Of a DNA stretch of 64,000 nucleotides, positions 44,566 through 54,728 are shown piece after piece. Numbering within the stretch: the stretch's first letter is position 1; every line of letters begins with the position of its first letter. This DNA is from Pirellulales bacterium. GTDB lineage: Bacteria > Planctomycetota > Planctomycetia > Pirellulales > UBA1268. The notes under the pieces are model-generated. The model was not told where the DNA came from. It was given only the letters and a program-made list of their open reading frames with translations, and searched no databases. The translations under genes and the position numbers were made by a program. The stretch covers positions 1 through 64,000 of the forward strand of contig JADHNY010000006.1 in assembly GCA_016779265.1 (NCBI GenBank), in the 5' to 3' direction.

Positions 44566-45883
44566 GGCACGTTCTCCAGCATCGACATCCAAAAAAACGA
44601 CCGCTCGCAAGCCCGCGTCCGGCCGTACTCGCTCAACGCCTGCAGCGAACCCTAAAGCATCGTCCGCTGCGGGGAAAGGCACCAGCGACGTCCCGGGTAG
44701 TCAAGAGCCTGACCTGGCCTCGTCACTCGACCTGGTGATGCAACTGATGGCTATCCGAGGTGGCTCTGGTGACGAAAAAGACGTTGCCGCGTTCGTGGTG
44801 GAACAGCTCAAGGCGGCCGGCTGCCCGGCAGAGGCCATCAGCTTTGACAGAGCCAACGAAAAGACACCGCTTGGTGGCAACGTCGGCAACCTGATCGTGA
44901 AACTGCCCGGGACCGTCCGTGGCCCGAGGCGACTGCTGATGGCACACATGGACACGGTGCCGGTCTGCCTCGGTTCGCAGCCAGTCCTCAAGAAGGTGAA
45001 GGGGCAGCGAATTGTGACCTCGTCTGACCCAGCGACCGGTCTTGGGGCCGACGACCGATCGGGGGTGGCGATCGTGCTGGCGACAGCCTTGGAGGTTCTC
45101 CGTCGTGGCCTGCCGCATCCGCCGCTGACCTTCTTCTTTGCAATCCAGGAAGAAGTTGGGCTCTGGGGGGCGCGGCTCGTGTCGGCGTCTGCCCTCGGCA
45201 AGCCAAAGCTGGCCTTTAACTTCGACGGCGGCGCGGCTGACAAACTGACGATCGGCGCCACCGGCGGTCATCGCCTTGACATCGAAATCGAGGGCATCCC
45301 ATCACATGCCGGCGTGGCTCCTGAGAAGGGTGTCTCCGCTGTGGCAATCGCATCGCTTGCGATTGCGAGCCTTGTTGACGATGGGTGGCATGGACTGGTC
45401 ACCAAAGGCGGCAAACGTGGCACAAGCAATGTCGGTGTGATCCAGGCAGGCAATGCGACCAATGTCGTTGCCGAACGGGCCAGCCTCAAGGCAGAAGCCC
45501 GTGGCCATGACCAGGGCCTCCGCAATCGCATCGTGCGGGCAATTGAGAAGGCCTTCAAGGATGCCGCTCGCCGGGTGAAGTCGGCAGACGGCAGAACGGG
45601 TCGTGCCGAGGTGACAGGCCATCTTGACTACGAGGCTTTCCGACTCGACGAGGCAGAGCCGTGCGTGGTCGCAGCCCGCGAGGCGGTGGAAGCCGTGGGG
45701 CTCTCGCCGCGGCTTGACGTGTCCAACGGTGGCCTCGATGCCAACTGGATGGCAGCCCACGGGATTCCTACCGTGACGATTGGCTGTGGCCAGTATGACA
45801 TCCACACCACCGATGAGTGGCTCGACGTCGATGCCTTTGAGCATGCCTGCCGCATCGCCCTCCGCCTGGCCACAGGAAACTGA
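44564..45883 (+). CDS. M20-family metallopeptidase (peptidase T-like) with basic N-terminal tail
   Basis: The enzyme is a cytosolic zinc peptidase of the M20 group. Metal and catalytic residues are visible in MAHMDTVP (His and Asp), LGADDRSG (bridging Asp), IQEEVGLWG (general base Glu and ligand Glu), FNFDGG (Asp), and DIHTTDEWLDV (His near the end). A lid domain with SHAGVAPEKGVSAVAIA lies between. Residues 1-50 are Lys, Arg, Ser, Thr and Ala rich, unusual for the family. The start is set at 44564 (MARSPASTSKK), with an in-frame ATG at 44540 as alternative; neither has a ribosome binding site. The gene ends nine bases before the methyltransferase. Confidence 0.88.
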   Translation: MARSPASTSKKTTARKPASGRTRSTPAANPKASSAAGKGTSDVPGSQEPDLASSLDLVMQLMAIRGGSGDEKDVAAFVVEQLKAAGCPAEAISFDRANEKTPLGGNVGNLIVKLPGTVRGPRRLLMAHMDTVPVCLGSQPVLKKVKGQRIVTSSDPATGLGADDRSGVAIVLATALEVLRRGLPHPPLTFFFAIQEEVGLWGARLVSASALGKPKLAFNFDGGAADKLTIGATGGHRLDIEIEGIPSHAGVAPEKGVSAVAIASLAIASLVDDGWHGLVTKGGKRGTSNVGVIQAGNATNVVAERASLKAEARGHDQGLRNRIVRAIEKAFKDAARRVKSADGRTGRAEVTGHLDYEAFRLDEAEPCVVAAREAVEAVGLSPRLDVSNGGLDANWMAAHGIPTVTIGCGQYDIHTTDEWLDVDAFEHACRIALRLATGN

Positions 45884-45892
45884 AACCGCTCG

Positions 45893-46816
45893 ATGGTGGA
45901 CGTGGAGAAACACAACGTGACCCTCTCTGAGACCCAACTGGAGCTGCCGATCGGTGACCGGCTGATGCGGGGGGACTGTCTCGAGTCGCTCAGACAACTC
46001 CCTGATGCCTCGGCGCAGCTCAGCTTCGCCGACCCGCCTTTCAACATTGGCTACGACTACGACGCGTACGACGACACGCGGAGTGAGGACGACTACCTCA
46101 ACTGGAGTCGGGAATGGATGACGGAGGTGCAGCGGGTGCTCACCTCAGATGGCACCTTCTGGCTGGCGATTGGCGATGAGTACGCTGCTGAGCTGAAGGT
46201 GATGGCCACACGAGAGCTCGGCTTTGTCTGCCGCAGCTGGGTGGTCTGGTACTACACGTTTGGCGTGAACTGTAAAAACAAGTTCAGCCGCTCTCACACA
46301 CACCTCTTCCACTTTGTGCGCGACGCGAACGCATTCACCTTTAACGCCGAGGCGATCCGTGTGCCATCAGCGAGAGAGCTGGTCTACGGCGATAAGCGGG
46401 CCAACCCAAAGGGCCGGCTCCCTGACAACACCTGGATCCTGCGGCCACAAGACCTGCCAGAAGGGTTCAGCACCGACGAAGATACCTGGTACTTTCCCAG
46501 GGTCTGCGGCACCTTCAAGGAACGGTCAGGCTGGCATGGCTGCCAGATGCCGGAGCAGCTCCTCGGCCGCATCATCCGGTCCTCGAGCAACCCTGGCGAC
46601 CTCGTCGTCGACCCGTTCGCCGGAAGTGGCACCACACTGGCTGTGGCCAAAAAGCTCGGCCGTCGCTACTTCGGCTGTGAACTCTCCGAACAGTACGCTG
46701 AGCGGATCACCGAACGGCTCGCAGGAATCAAAGAAGGCGATCGACTCGACGGTGCGGAAGAGCCACTCAAGAGTGCCCCCACCACGGCCAAAGGCAGGCG
46801 TCTGAACCGATCGTGA
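45893..46816 (+). CDS. Beta-class DNA N4/N6 methyltransferase, no restriction partner seen
   Basis: The product methylates exocyclic amino groups of adenine or cytosine in DNA. Motif IV is [17 protein letters not shown] (about residues 45-60) and motif I comes late, [25 protein letters not shown] (about 240-265). The order IV then I with the target domain between them defines the beta class, which includes CcrM-like and restriction-linked enzymes. The length is 307 residues. The neighbours are a peptidase and a sugar isomerase, so it appears to be an orphan. The start lies nine bases after the M20 stop without a Shine-Dalgarno sequence. Confidence 0.9.
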   Translation: MVDVEKHNVTLSETQLELPIGDRLMRGDCLESLRQLPDASAQLSFADPPFNIGYDYDAYDDTRSEDDYLNWSREWMTEVQRVLTSDGTFWLAIGDEYAAELKVMATRELGFVCRSWVVWYYTFGVNCKNKFSRSHTHLFHFVRDANAFTFNAEAIRVPSARELVYGDKRANPKGRLPDNTWILRPQDLPEGFSTDEDTWYFPRVCGTFKERSGWHGCQMPEQLLGRIIRSSSNPGDLVVDPFAGSGTTLAVAKKLGRRYFGCELSEQYAERITERLAGIKEGDRLDGAEEPLKSAPTTAKGRRLNRS

Positions 46817-46908
46817 GCGGCGTCCCACTGGCCTCTCTCTTGTGTCGGCTTGCCGTGCGTGGTGGAATGTGCGGCCTGAGGGGATTCTGAAGAGAAGAAA
46901 GGATATCG

Positions 46909-47760
46909 ATGCGCTACGGACTTAACTTGCTGCTCTGGACCGACCGGATGCACGAAGGCATGGAGCCGATCGTCGACGGGGTCAAAGAGATGGGCTACGA
47001 CGGCATCGAGATGCCGATGTTCGAACTCAACGAGAGCCTCTACGCCGACTGGGGAAAGCGGCTTGATGGCCTGGGCCTCGCCCGCACCGCTGTCAGCGTG
47101 CGTGGAACAGGTGACAATCCGATCAGCCCCTCTGCAAACGTGCGTGCCGCCGCTGTCGACGCCCTCAAGCGAACCATCGACTGCTGTCATGCGGCAGGCG
47201 CGAAGGTCCTCGCCGGCCCCAACCACTCGGCCATCGGCGAGTTCTCCGGAAGCGGTCCGACCGAAGACGAGTTCAAGTGGGGCGTCGATTCGCTGCGGCA
47301 GGCGGCAGAGCATGCCGGCGAGGCTGGCGTGACCTTCGCCGTGGAGTATCTCAACCGCTTTGAGAACTACTTCCTCACCAGCGTGGAGCAGACGGTGCGA
47401 TTTGTGCAGGCGGTGGATCATCCCGCCTGCCAGATGATGTATGACACCTTCCATGCAAACATCGAGGAGAAGGACCTCGCGGCAGCCATTGCCACCGCGT
47501 TGCCCCACACGGTCCTGGTGCACATCTCCGAAAACGACCGCAGCATCCCCGGCACGGGCCATGTCGACTGGAAGACCACCTTCGATGCGCTGCATGCCAA
47601 CAACTACGACGGCTGGATGGTCGTGGAGGCCTTTGGGCTAGCGTTGCCTGGTATCGCTGCCGCGACCAAGATCTGGCGGAAGATGTTCCCGGATGAAGAA
47701 ACACTCGCTCGCGACGGCCTCGCCTTCATGAAGCAGAACGTCAGCCAGCGTTGGGGCTGA
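46909..47760 (+). CDS. TIM-barrel sugar isomerase/epimerase (hydroxypyruvate isomerase-like)
   Basis: The 283-residue protein belongs to the xylose-isomerase-like TIM barrel superfamily and has features of hydroxypyruvate isomerases and ketose 3-epimerases: MRYGLNLLLWT opening, MGYDGIEMPMFE, AVEYLNRFENYFLTSVEQTVRFV with a catalytic Glu, MMYDTFHANIEEKDL with a metal-binding Asp/His, VHISENDRSIPGTGHVDW and MVVEAFG with the second catalytic Glu. It is soluble. AAAGGA precedes the ATG at good spacing. The exact sugar cannot be told from the sequence. A nine-base-pair inverted repeat follows its stop. Confidence 0.87.
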   Translation: MRYGLNLLLWTDRMHEGMEPIVDGVKEMGYDGIEMPMFELNESLYADWGKRLDGLGLARTAVSVRGTGDNPISPSANVRAAAVDALKRTIDCCHAAGAKVLAGPNHSAIGEFSGSGPTEDEFKWGVDSLRQAAEHAGEAGVTFAVEYLNRFENYFLTSVEQTVRFVQAVDHPACQMMYDTFHANIEEKDLAAAIATALPHTVLVHISENDRSIPGTGHVDWKTTFDALHANNYDGWMVVEAFGLALPGIAAATKIWRKMFPDEETLARDGLAFMKQNVSQRWG

Positions 47761-47777
47761 ACGGCCTCTCACTGAAA

Positions 47778-47818
47778 CGGCAGGGAACGACGCGGAGGCT
47801 GCAGGCTGATCCCTGCCG
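47778..47818 (+). terminator. Inverted repeat after the sugar isomerase gene
   Basis: CGGCAGGGA (47778-47786) and TCCCTGCCG (47810-47818) form a perfect nine-base-pair stem with a 23-base loop, 17 bases after the stop. No T run follows, so termination is possible but unproven. Confidence 0.35.
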
Positions 47819-47853
47819 CCACAATCGGTCATGCATGCGTAAGGAGACGCGCC

Positions 47854-48591
47854 ATGCCTCGCAACCGCGGTCAGGAGCCGACGGAGGGTTTTCGCGGAAG
47901 ACCCTCCGACGGCGGCCTGTCGATTGACCGGCTCGCCCAGGCGTTTGCCGCCATGATGGGCACCGGGGATTCGTCTGCTGCGCAAGAGGAGCAGCAGGGG
48001 GTGGCCAACGTCGACACCTCTCCCGACCTCGATGCCGATTCCAGCGAAGCGACCGATCCCGATGAGTTCTGTCGGGTCACACCAGCAACGATTCTCGAAG
48101 CAATGCTGTTTGTCGGCTTGCCCGAAGGCGAGCCGCTCTGCTCACGAAAAGTCGCGGCACTGATGCGGGGCGTTCGTCCACAGGAAGTCGACGAGATCGC
48201 TGAAGAGCTGCGGGCCCGTTACGACCGACAGCAGCGACCGTATGAACTGATCTCCGTCGGCTCTGGCTGGGTTCTGCGGCTGCGGGAGTCGTACCGACAG
48301 TTTGGCCGGATCCTCGAGCAACGAGCTCGCCAGGTACGACTGGGCGAAGAGGCGCTCGACACCCTGGCCGTGGTCGCCTGGAACCAGCCGGTTCGTCGTG
48401 ACCGCCTCGTCAGCCTCGGCTGTGACGCCCGACCGACCACGCTTCGCCAGCTCGTGCGGCGAGGCCTGCTGCGGCTCGTGACCGGCGAGAAGGGGGAAGA
48501 GCCGTTCTACGAGACAACCGAGAAGTTTCTCGACGTCTTCAAACTCCAACAGCTCTCAGACCTTCCAAAGCCAGACGCCCCACCCGCCTAA
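47854..48591 (+). CDS. scpB: Segregation and condensation protein B
   Basis: ScpB is a winged-helix component of the SMC-ScpAB condensin, acting in chromosome segregation. The first 75 residues are a disordered acidic leader; the conserved part starts at RVTPATILEAMLFVGLPEGEPL. Then come ELRARYDRQQRPYELISVGSGWVLRL and LGEEALDTLAVVAWNQPVRRDRLVSLGCDA, a winged-helix pair with the LxLxEEALETLAIIAY-like block. RGLLRLVTGEKGEEPFYETTEKFLDVF completes it. ScpA and SMC are not adjacent in this window. Confidence 0.93.
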   Translation: MPRNRGQEPTEGFRGRPSDGGLSIDRLAQAFAAMMGTGDSSAAQEEQQGVANVDTSPDLDADSSEATDPDEFCRVTPATILEAMLFVGLPEGEPLCSRKVAALMRGVRPQEVDEIAEELRARYDRQQRPYELISVGSGWVLRLRESYRQFGRILEQRARQVRLGEEALDTLAVVAWNQPVRRDRLVSLGCDARPTTLRQLVRRGLLRLVTGEKGEEPFYETTEKFLDVFKLQQLSDLPKPDAPPA

Positions 48592-48596
48592 GTTTG

Positions 48597-49076
48597 TCAG
48601 CCCGCCACGAGCGTCTCGACAACGGCCGCCACTTTCTCCGCATGGCCATTGGCTCGCACGTTCTTAAACATCTTGGCAACACGCCCCTCTGGGTCGATCA
48701 CAAAAGTGCTGCGGACGATGCCCAAGGAGGTACGGCCGTAGAGGGTTTTCTCTCGCCATGCCCCGTACTTTTCAGCCACGCGGTGCTCTGGGTCCGCGAG
48801 CAGTGTGAACGGCAGGTCATACTTCTCACGAAACTGCTGGTGACTCTCGACCGAGTCGGGGCTGACGCCGAGAACCACAGCCTGGTTTGTGGTGAGCTCG
48901 GGCTGCAGGTCACGAAAGCCGCAGGCTTCTTTCGTGCATCCAGGGGTGTCATCCTTGGGATAGAAGTAGAGAATCACGTACGAGCCACGGAGGCTTGAGA
49001 GCTTGAGCTTGTCGCCTGTGTGCGTCTGCAGCGTAAAGTCTGGAGCCTTTCGGCCTTCCTCGATCCAGTCGCCCAT
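48597..49076 (-). CDS. bcp: Thioredoxin-dependent peroxiredoxin, Bcp/PrxQ type
   Basis: This thiol peroxidase reduces hydroperoxides. The start at 49076 (MGDWIEEGRKAPDF) follows GAGGAA. The peroxidatic Cys is in FYPKDDTPGCTKEACGFRD, with the second cysteine five residues later, the PrxQ arrangement. PLLADPEHRVAEKYGAW and the conserved Arg in RSTFVIDPEGRV are present. The 159-residue length is standard. It converges with scpB, with five bases between stops, and is divergent from the MnmE-like gene. Confidence 0.95.
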   Translation of the reverse strand: MGDWIEEGRKAPDFTLQTHTGDKLKLSSLRGSYVILYFYPKDDTPGCTKEACGFRDLQPELTTNQAVVLGVSPDSVESHQQFREKYDLPFTLLADPEHRVAEKYGAWREKTLYGRTSLGIVRSTFVIDPEGRVAKMFKNVRANGHAEKVAAVVETLVAG

Positions 49077-49181
49077 GTCCGTGTTTCCTCGATTGTCGCT
49101 GAGTTGGTCGTGCATCGCATGCGTGACCAGGCGGCCACATCATACGACCTGCCATCACGCAGGGGAGTCCCCGTGGCTGCC

Positions 49182-50312
49182 ATGAACACTCCGTCCTCGC
49201 ACGTGACCACAACCAGCGTCACGACGGCCTGTCTGCTGTCGCCCTCCGGCCGTTCTGCGTTGGCGGCCATCGGCGTCCGTGGTCCAGCCGCCATGGCCGC
49301 GGTTGAGGCCTTCTTTGTGCCGCGTGGACGCCGGTCACTTCAGCAGCACGATCAGCGAGCGGTGGTCTTTGGCAGATGGGGAGACAAGAGTGGTGAGGAG
49401 CTCGTTGTCGTCCTGCGTGACATTGACGATCTTGAGGTGCACTGCCACGGCGGCGCTGCCGCGTCTGCGGCCATCTTGAACGACCTCGCTTCCGCCGGCT
49501 GTCTACAGGTGGGCATCACAGCCTGGCAGACACGGTCAGACCTCGGAGGGGACGACGCAGGCCCCAGTGCAGAGCACTTGCGGATTGCCGCCGAGGCAGC
49601 GGCTGCCCTGGCCCACTCACGAGGCCCACAGGCCACCCGGATCCTGGCCCACCAGCTCTCCGGGAGCCTTGCAGCCGCTGTCGACCAGCTTACGGCCAGT
49701 TCGACGGCGAGGCGTGCACAGCTTGCTGACCAGCTCCTCGCCTGGGCCCCACTGGGACTTCGGCTGACAAGGCCCTGGCGGGTTGTGGTCGCTGGCCCAC
49801 CCAATGCAGGCAAGAGCAGCCTGGTGAACGCCCTGGCTGGATTCAGCCGGAGTATCGTGTCCCCTGTTCCCGGCACCACTCGCGATCTGCTGGAAACCAG
49901 GCTCGTGCTTGAGGGCTGGGACCTCGTTCTCGTCGATACCGCGGGCGTGCGGCGAATGACAGATGACCCGGTCGAGCAGGCAGGCGTGGCCAGGGCGATT
50001 CACGCAACGCGAGATGCAGACCTTGTCCTCGTGGTGAACGCGACCGATCAGGCCGACAGCACCACCGTGACAGACCTGTTCTGCCCAGAGGCTCCTCGAC
50101 TTGCCGTCTGCAGCAAGTCGGACCTGGCATCGCCTGAGCATCCACCGCTTGCTGAGGCGGTGCAGACCTCAACGCAGACAGGCGAGGGAATCACGGAGTT
50201 GGCCAATCGCATCATCACCACGCTTGTCCCACAGATGCCCGCCCCCGGAGAGGCGGTGCCTTTCACGGCTCGACACATCGAGCTCATCCAGCGGCTGCGT
50301 ACGGCGGGCTGA
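49182..50312 (+). CDS. Shortened MnmE/TrmE-like GTPase
   Basis: MnmE, with MnmG, modifies the wobble uridine of tRNAs. The ATG at 49182 (MNTPSSHVTTT) gives 376 residues. The N-terminal domain ends with VLRDIDDLEVHCHGGAAAS, close to the family's folate-binding part. The G domain has GPPNAGKSS (G1), PGTTRD (G2) and DTAGVRR (G3); G4 reads CSKSD where NKxD is usual. After the G domain the protein ends with FTARHIELIQRLRTAG. The helical C-terminal domain and the terminal CxGK with the catalytic Cys of the 450-residue canonical MnmE are absent. Function as a tRNA modifier is therefore doubtful. It may be a planctomycete variant or a paralogue. Confidence 0.75.
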   Translation: MNTPSSHVTTTSVTTACLLSPSGRSALAAIGVRGPAAMAAVEAFFVPRGRRSLQQHDQRAVVFGRWGDKSGEELVVVLRDIDDLEVHCHGGAAASAAILNDLASAGCLQVGITAWQTRSDLGGDDAGPSAEHLRIAAEAAAALAHSRGPQATRILAHQLSGSLAAAVDQLTASSTARRAQLADQLLAWAPLGLRLTRPWRVVVAGPPNAGKSSLVNALAGFSRSIVSPVPGTTRDLLETRLVLEGWDLVLVDTAGVRRMTDDPVEQAGVARAIHATRDADLVLVVNATDQADSTTVTDLFCPEAPRLAVCSKSDLASPEHPPLAEAVQTSTQTGEGITELANRIITTLVPQMPAPGEAVPFTARHIELIQRLRTAG

Positions 50313-50388
50313 TAGCGAGGCTCGCTGAGACCTGCCATGTGGCCCGACGATCGCTCAAGCCATCAGCACGCCATCGCCTGCACACCTG

Positions 50389-50730
50389 CTAATACCGCGG
50401 CACGTCGGCATCCACCTCAAGGCTCCAGGCATCGATGCCGCCGGTAAGGCTTTGTGCTGTTGAGAAGCCCTTCTCTCGCAGAAACTCGACGACTCGCAGG
50501 CTCCGCATGCCATGGTGGCAGTGCACGACCAGAGGCTTCTGCCGCCAGTCCTCAATCTCGGCCAGCCTCTCGGCGATCTCCTGCATGGGAATCAGCAGAG
50601 AGCCTTCAATCTGGGCAATGGCATGCTCGTCTGGCCGTCGACAGTCGAGAAGCAAGAGGTCGGGGTTCGCCCGCATCCGCACGAGGTCATCGGTCGTGAT
50701 TTCCAGAGGGTGGTCGGTAGAGTTGTCCAT
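50389..50730 (-). CDS. Rhodanese-like sulfurtransferase domain protein
   Basis: The 113-residue single-domain rhodanese has LLLDCRRPDEHAIAQIEGSLLIPMQEI and the active-site loop VVHCHHGMRSLRVVEFL, with the Cys at the start of the CHHGMRS loop, and ends with SLTGGIDAWSLEVDADVPRY. It is cytosolic and may transfer or carry persulfide sulfur. It is a standalone gene on the minus strand between the MnmE-like and CCA-enzyme genes. Confidence 0.93.
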   Translation of the reverse strand: MDNSTDHPLEITTDDLVRMRANPDLLLLDCRRPDEHAIAQIEGSLLIPMQEIAERLAEIEDWRQKPLVVHCHHGMRSLRVVEFLREKGFSTAQSLTGGIDAWSLEVDADVPRY

Positions 50731-50859
50731 GAAAGCACCTCACGACTGGAATGATGAAAAGGCTGCGTTGACGATCGGTGGACTATCCACATGGCAGTGT
50801 ACCCTGGAGACGTCTCCCGAAGGCACACACCGCCCTCCTGCTCCTGACTTGGAATCCAG

Positions 50860-52200
50860 ATGCCTGCCGTCGCCGCTGATCCGGAAGCTGCCCGCGACTT
50901 TGCCCTGACTGTTGTGTCACGGCTACGTGAGGCTGGGCACGAGGCGTTCTGGGCCGGCGGCTGCGTCCGCGATGAGCTCCTCGGCAGGACACCCGCGGAT
51001 TACGACGTGGCGACCTCCGCCCGACCAGAGGTGGTCCGTGAACTCTTTGGCCGCCGCCGCACGCTCGCCGTCGGCGCTGCGTTTGGGGTGATGACGATCG
51101 TCGGGCCACGAGGGGCTGGCCATGTGGAAGTCACGACCTTTCGCACCGACGCCGCCTACACCGATGGCCGCCATCCAGCGGGCGTCACCTTCTCAACGCC
51201 TGAAGAAGACGCCCAACGCCGCGACTTCACGATCAACGGCCTGTTCTTCGATCCTCTGATAGGCAAGGTTCATGATTATGTGGGGGGAAGGGCCGATCTC
51301 GAGCAAGGCGTCGTGCGGGCGATCGGAGTCGCCTCCCAACGGTTTGCCGAAGACCATCTCCGCATGCTGCGAGCCGTGCGTTTCACCGCTGGTTTTGGAT
51401 TTGTGCTGGAGTCACAGACGCGTGCAGCGATCGAACGGATGGCACCTCGTGTGACCAGCGTCAGCCCTGAAAGGATTGCTGCGGAGCTGAGGCTTATGGT
51501 GGCCCGGCACGGTCGAGAAGCGGCCCTCGACCTTCTCCTCGACACCGGGCTTGCTGCCGAAGTTCTGCCCGAAGTCGCACTTCCCGGCGGCTCACCGCTT
51601 CCGCGTGAGACGTGGCAGCAGGCCTCCCGCGTGATCGGTGCGCTCGATGAGCCCGCGTTGCCACTGGCCCTGGCCATGCTTGTGGACGTCAGCGTTCCCG
51701 AACAGGCCGAGAACACGGTGATGCCTCCAGCTGTCCGGCGTCCCCATTCGCAGCTGGTGCACACGATCGGCACAAGGTTGCGTCTCTCCAACGACGAGAC
51801 GAACGCCACCGACTGGCTGCTTGCCGCTGTGCGGAGCCTGCACCGTCTGCAGACAGAGAGCGGCCTGGCCACCGCGTCCTGGTCGTCGCTGCAGCCGTGG
51901 CTCGCCGATCCTCGTCGTGCACAACTCGCCGATCTCCTTCGTGCGCGGGCAGACACAGGTATGGGATCACCCGAGGCCGCCTCCTGGATCACAGCTCAAC
52001 TGGAGCGTCCGGCGGACGAGCTTGATCCACCGCCGCTGCTGACAGGCCACGACCTGATGGCCGCGGGCATTGCCAAAGGACGAGAAATCGGGCAGTGGCT
52101 CGGCGAGGTCCGACGAAGGCAGCTCGATGCAGAACTGACCAGCAAAGACGAGGCACTTGCCTGGCTCACCAGGCAGTCATCTCCAGACGCGTCGCCATAA
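50860..52200 (+). CDS. CCA tRNA nucleotidyltransferase/poly(A) polymerase family
   Basis: The enzyme adds CCA to tRNA 3' ends or is a poly(A) polymerase of the same superfamily. The class II core shows AFWAGGCVRDELLGRTPADYDVATSARPEVV with the two metal Asp (DYD), then VEVTTFRTDAAY, EEDAQRRDFTINGLFFDP and RFAEDHLRMLRAVRFTAGF. The C-terminal helical region is less conserved. No HD domain motif stands out. The tRNA-Ala in this window lacks an encoded CCA, which makes a CCA-adding role plausible. The 446 residues are typical. Confidence 0.9.
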   Translation: MPAVAADPEAARDFALTVVSRLREAGHEAFWAGGCVRDELLGRTPADYDVATSARPEVVRELFGRRRTLAVGAAFGVMTIVGPRGAGHVEVTTFRTDAAYTDGRHPAGVTFSTPEEDAQRRDFTINGLFFDPLIGKVHDYVGGRADLEQGVVRAIGVASQRFAEDHLRMLRAVRFTAGFGFVLESQTRAAIERMAPRVTSVSPERIAAELRLMVARHGREAALDLLLDTGLAAEVLPEVALPGGSPLPRETWQQASRVIGALDEPALPLALAMLVDVSVPEQAENTVMPPAVRRPHSQLVHTIGTRLRLSNDETNATDWLLAAVRSLHRLQTESGLATASWSSLQPWLADPRRAQLADLLRARADTGMGSPEAASWITAQLERPADELDPPPLLTGHDLMAAGIAKGREIGQWLGEVRRRQLDAELTSKDEALAWLTRQSSPDASP

Positions 52201-52334
52201 CCTGCACGACCGGCGCAGAACCCGCCAGTTCAGTGGCTGTGTCGCCGCTCCTCCGCCGAGCCCTCACCGACGATGCTGCATACTCGAACTGTTGGGCTCT
52301 TTTCTCGTCGCCTCACCAGCATCGGGTATTTCAC

Positions 52335-52955
52335 ATGCAAGGCTTCTTCGCAAAGACGATGGTCGTCGGCCTTGTTGCCGGTGGGTTCTACATGACCGGT
52401 GACCTGCAGTCGGGCATGGAACGTGTCAGCAGTTGGGCTCGTGGAGAGTCCTCTGCGGATCCAGAGACAGCAACCGAGGTCGTCCAGCTGGAGCCACTGG
52501 TCACACCGGCCGACTCCCCCGCTGTCACGGTCGCTTCGACTTCGCCATCGAGCCCCCCGCCTCCTGTCACATCGACGTCGGCAACCGTCACGTCGCACGC
52601 GCCAGATTCTTCGACCCCGGCTCAAGGCGTGCCGCTCCCAGAGCTCGCCCACCAACAGGTCGACATCGCCTCCCTGCGGGCTGGTGATCGGATCCTGGCC
52701 CGCACAACCTACGAGGTCGTCGCCTTCGACCTGATCGATCCCAGCAGCGGCGAGGCGGTTGAGCACCGGCATGCCCTGCTCTCTCCCGACGTGGCCACCG
52801 CCGCAGCACTCACGACACCACGACGCGTTGTCCTGCCAGCGCAGCTTGTCCTCGGTCAGCCAGCAGCGTTTGCGGCAGTCAGCGGACGGCCAGATGCTGT
52901 GCCGCCGCCTGTAGGCTCCATCGTCGCTTTGGGCATGGAGCGGCCGCTCGACTAA
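52335..52955 (+). CDS. Exported protein of unknown function
   Basis: The start at 52335 (MQGFFAKTMVVGLVAGGFYMTGDL) opens a probable signal anchor; the track ORF's first 80 residues overlap the CCA gene in another frame. The 206 residues have a Ser/Thr/Pro-rich segment (VASTSPSSPPPPVTSTSATVTSH) and a C-terminal beta-rich part (ISLRAGDRILARTTYEVVAFDLIDP-like, in fact ASLRAGDRI onward). It is not related to any family I recognise. Start context is weak. Confidence rests on codon usage and the signal. Confidence 0.6.
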   Translation: MQGFFAKTMVVGLVAGGFYMTGDLQSGMERVSSWARGESSADPETATEVVQLEPLVTPADSPAVTVASTSPSSPPPPVTSTSATVTSHAPDSSTPAQGVPLPELAHQQVDIASLRAGDRILARTTYEVVAFDLIDPSSGEAVEHRHALLSPDVATAAALTTPRRVVLPAQLVLGQPAAFAAVSGRPDAVPPPVGSIVALGMERPLD

Positions 52956-52983
52956 AGGCCTGCTACGAGTGCCCTCAAAAGCA

Positions 52984-53016
52984 TGAGGCTGCCGCGGTTT
53001 GCCCGCGACAGCCTCA
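52984..53016. terminator. Strong hairpin between convergent genes
   Basis: TGAGGCTG and CAGCCTCA flank an inner CGCGG/CCGCG stem with a single C/A mismatch and a five-base loop, giving 13 base pairs. It lies 29 bases after the exported-protein gene and 45 bases beyond the rpsA stop on the other strand. The strong GC stem fits a bidirectional terminator, although only a short T run (CTTTTG on the minus side) follows. Confidence 0.6.
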
Positions 53017-53033
53017 CCTGAACACTTCAGACC

Positions 53034-53051
53034 GCCTCAGGAACCTGAGGC
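53034..53051. terminator. Second hairpin next to the rpsA stop
   Basis: GCCTCAG and CTGAGGC pair with a four-base GAAC loop, nine bases beyond the rpsA stop codon on the minus strand. It shares the GCCTCA/TGAGGC arms with the neighbouring hairpin at 52984, so the four arms can also pair with each other. No T run follows. Confidence 0.5.
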
Positions 53052-53060
53052 AGGGGCTCT

Positions 53061-54728
<1,668 letters not shown>

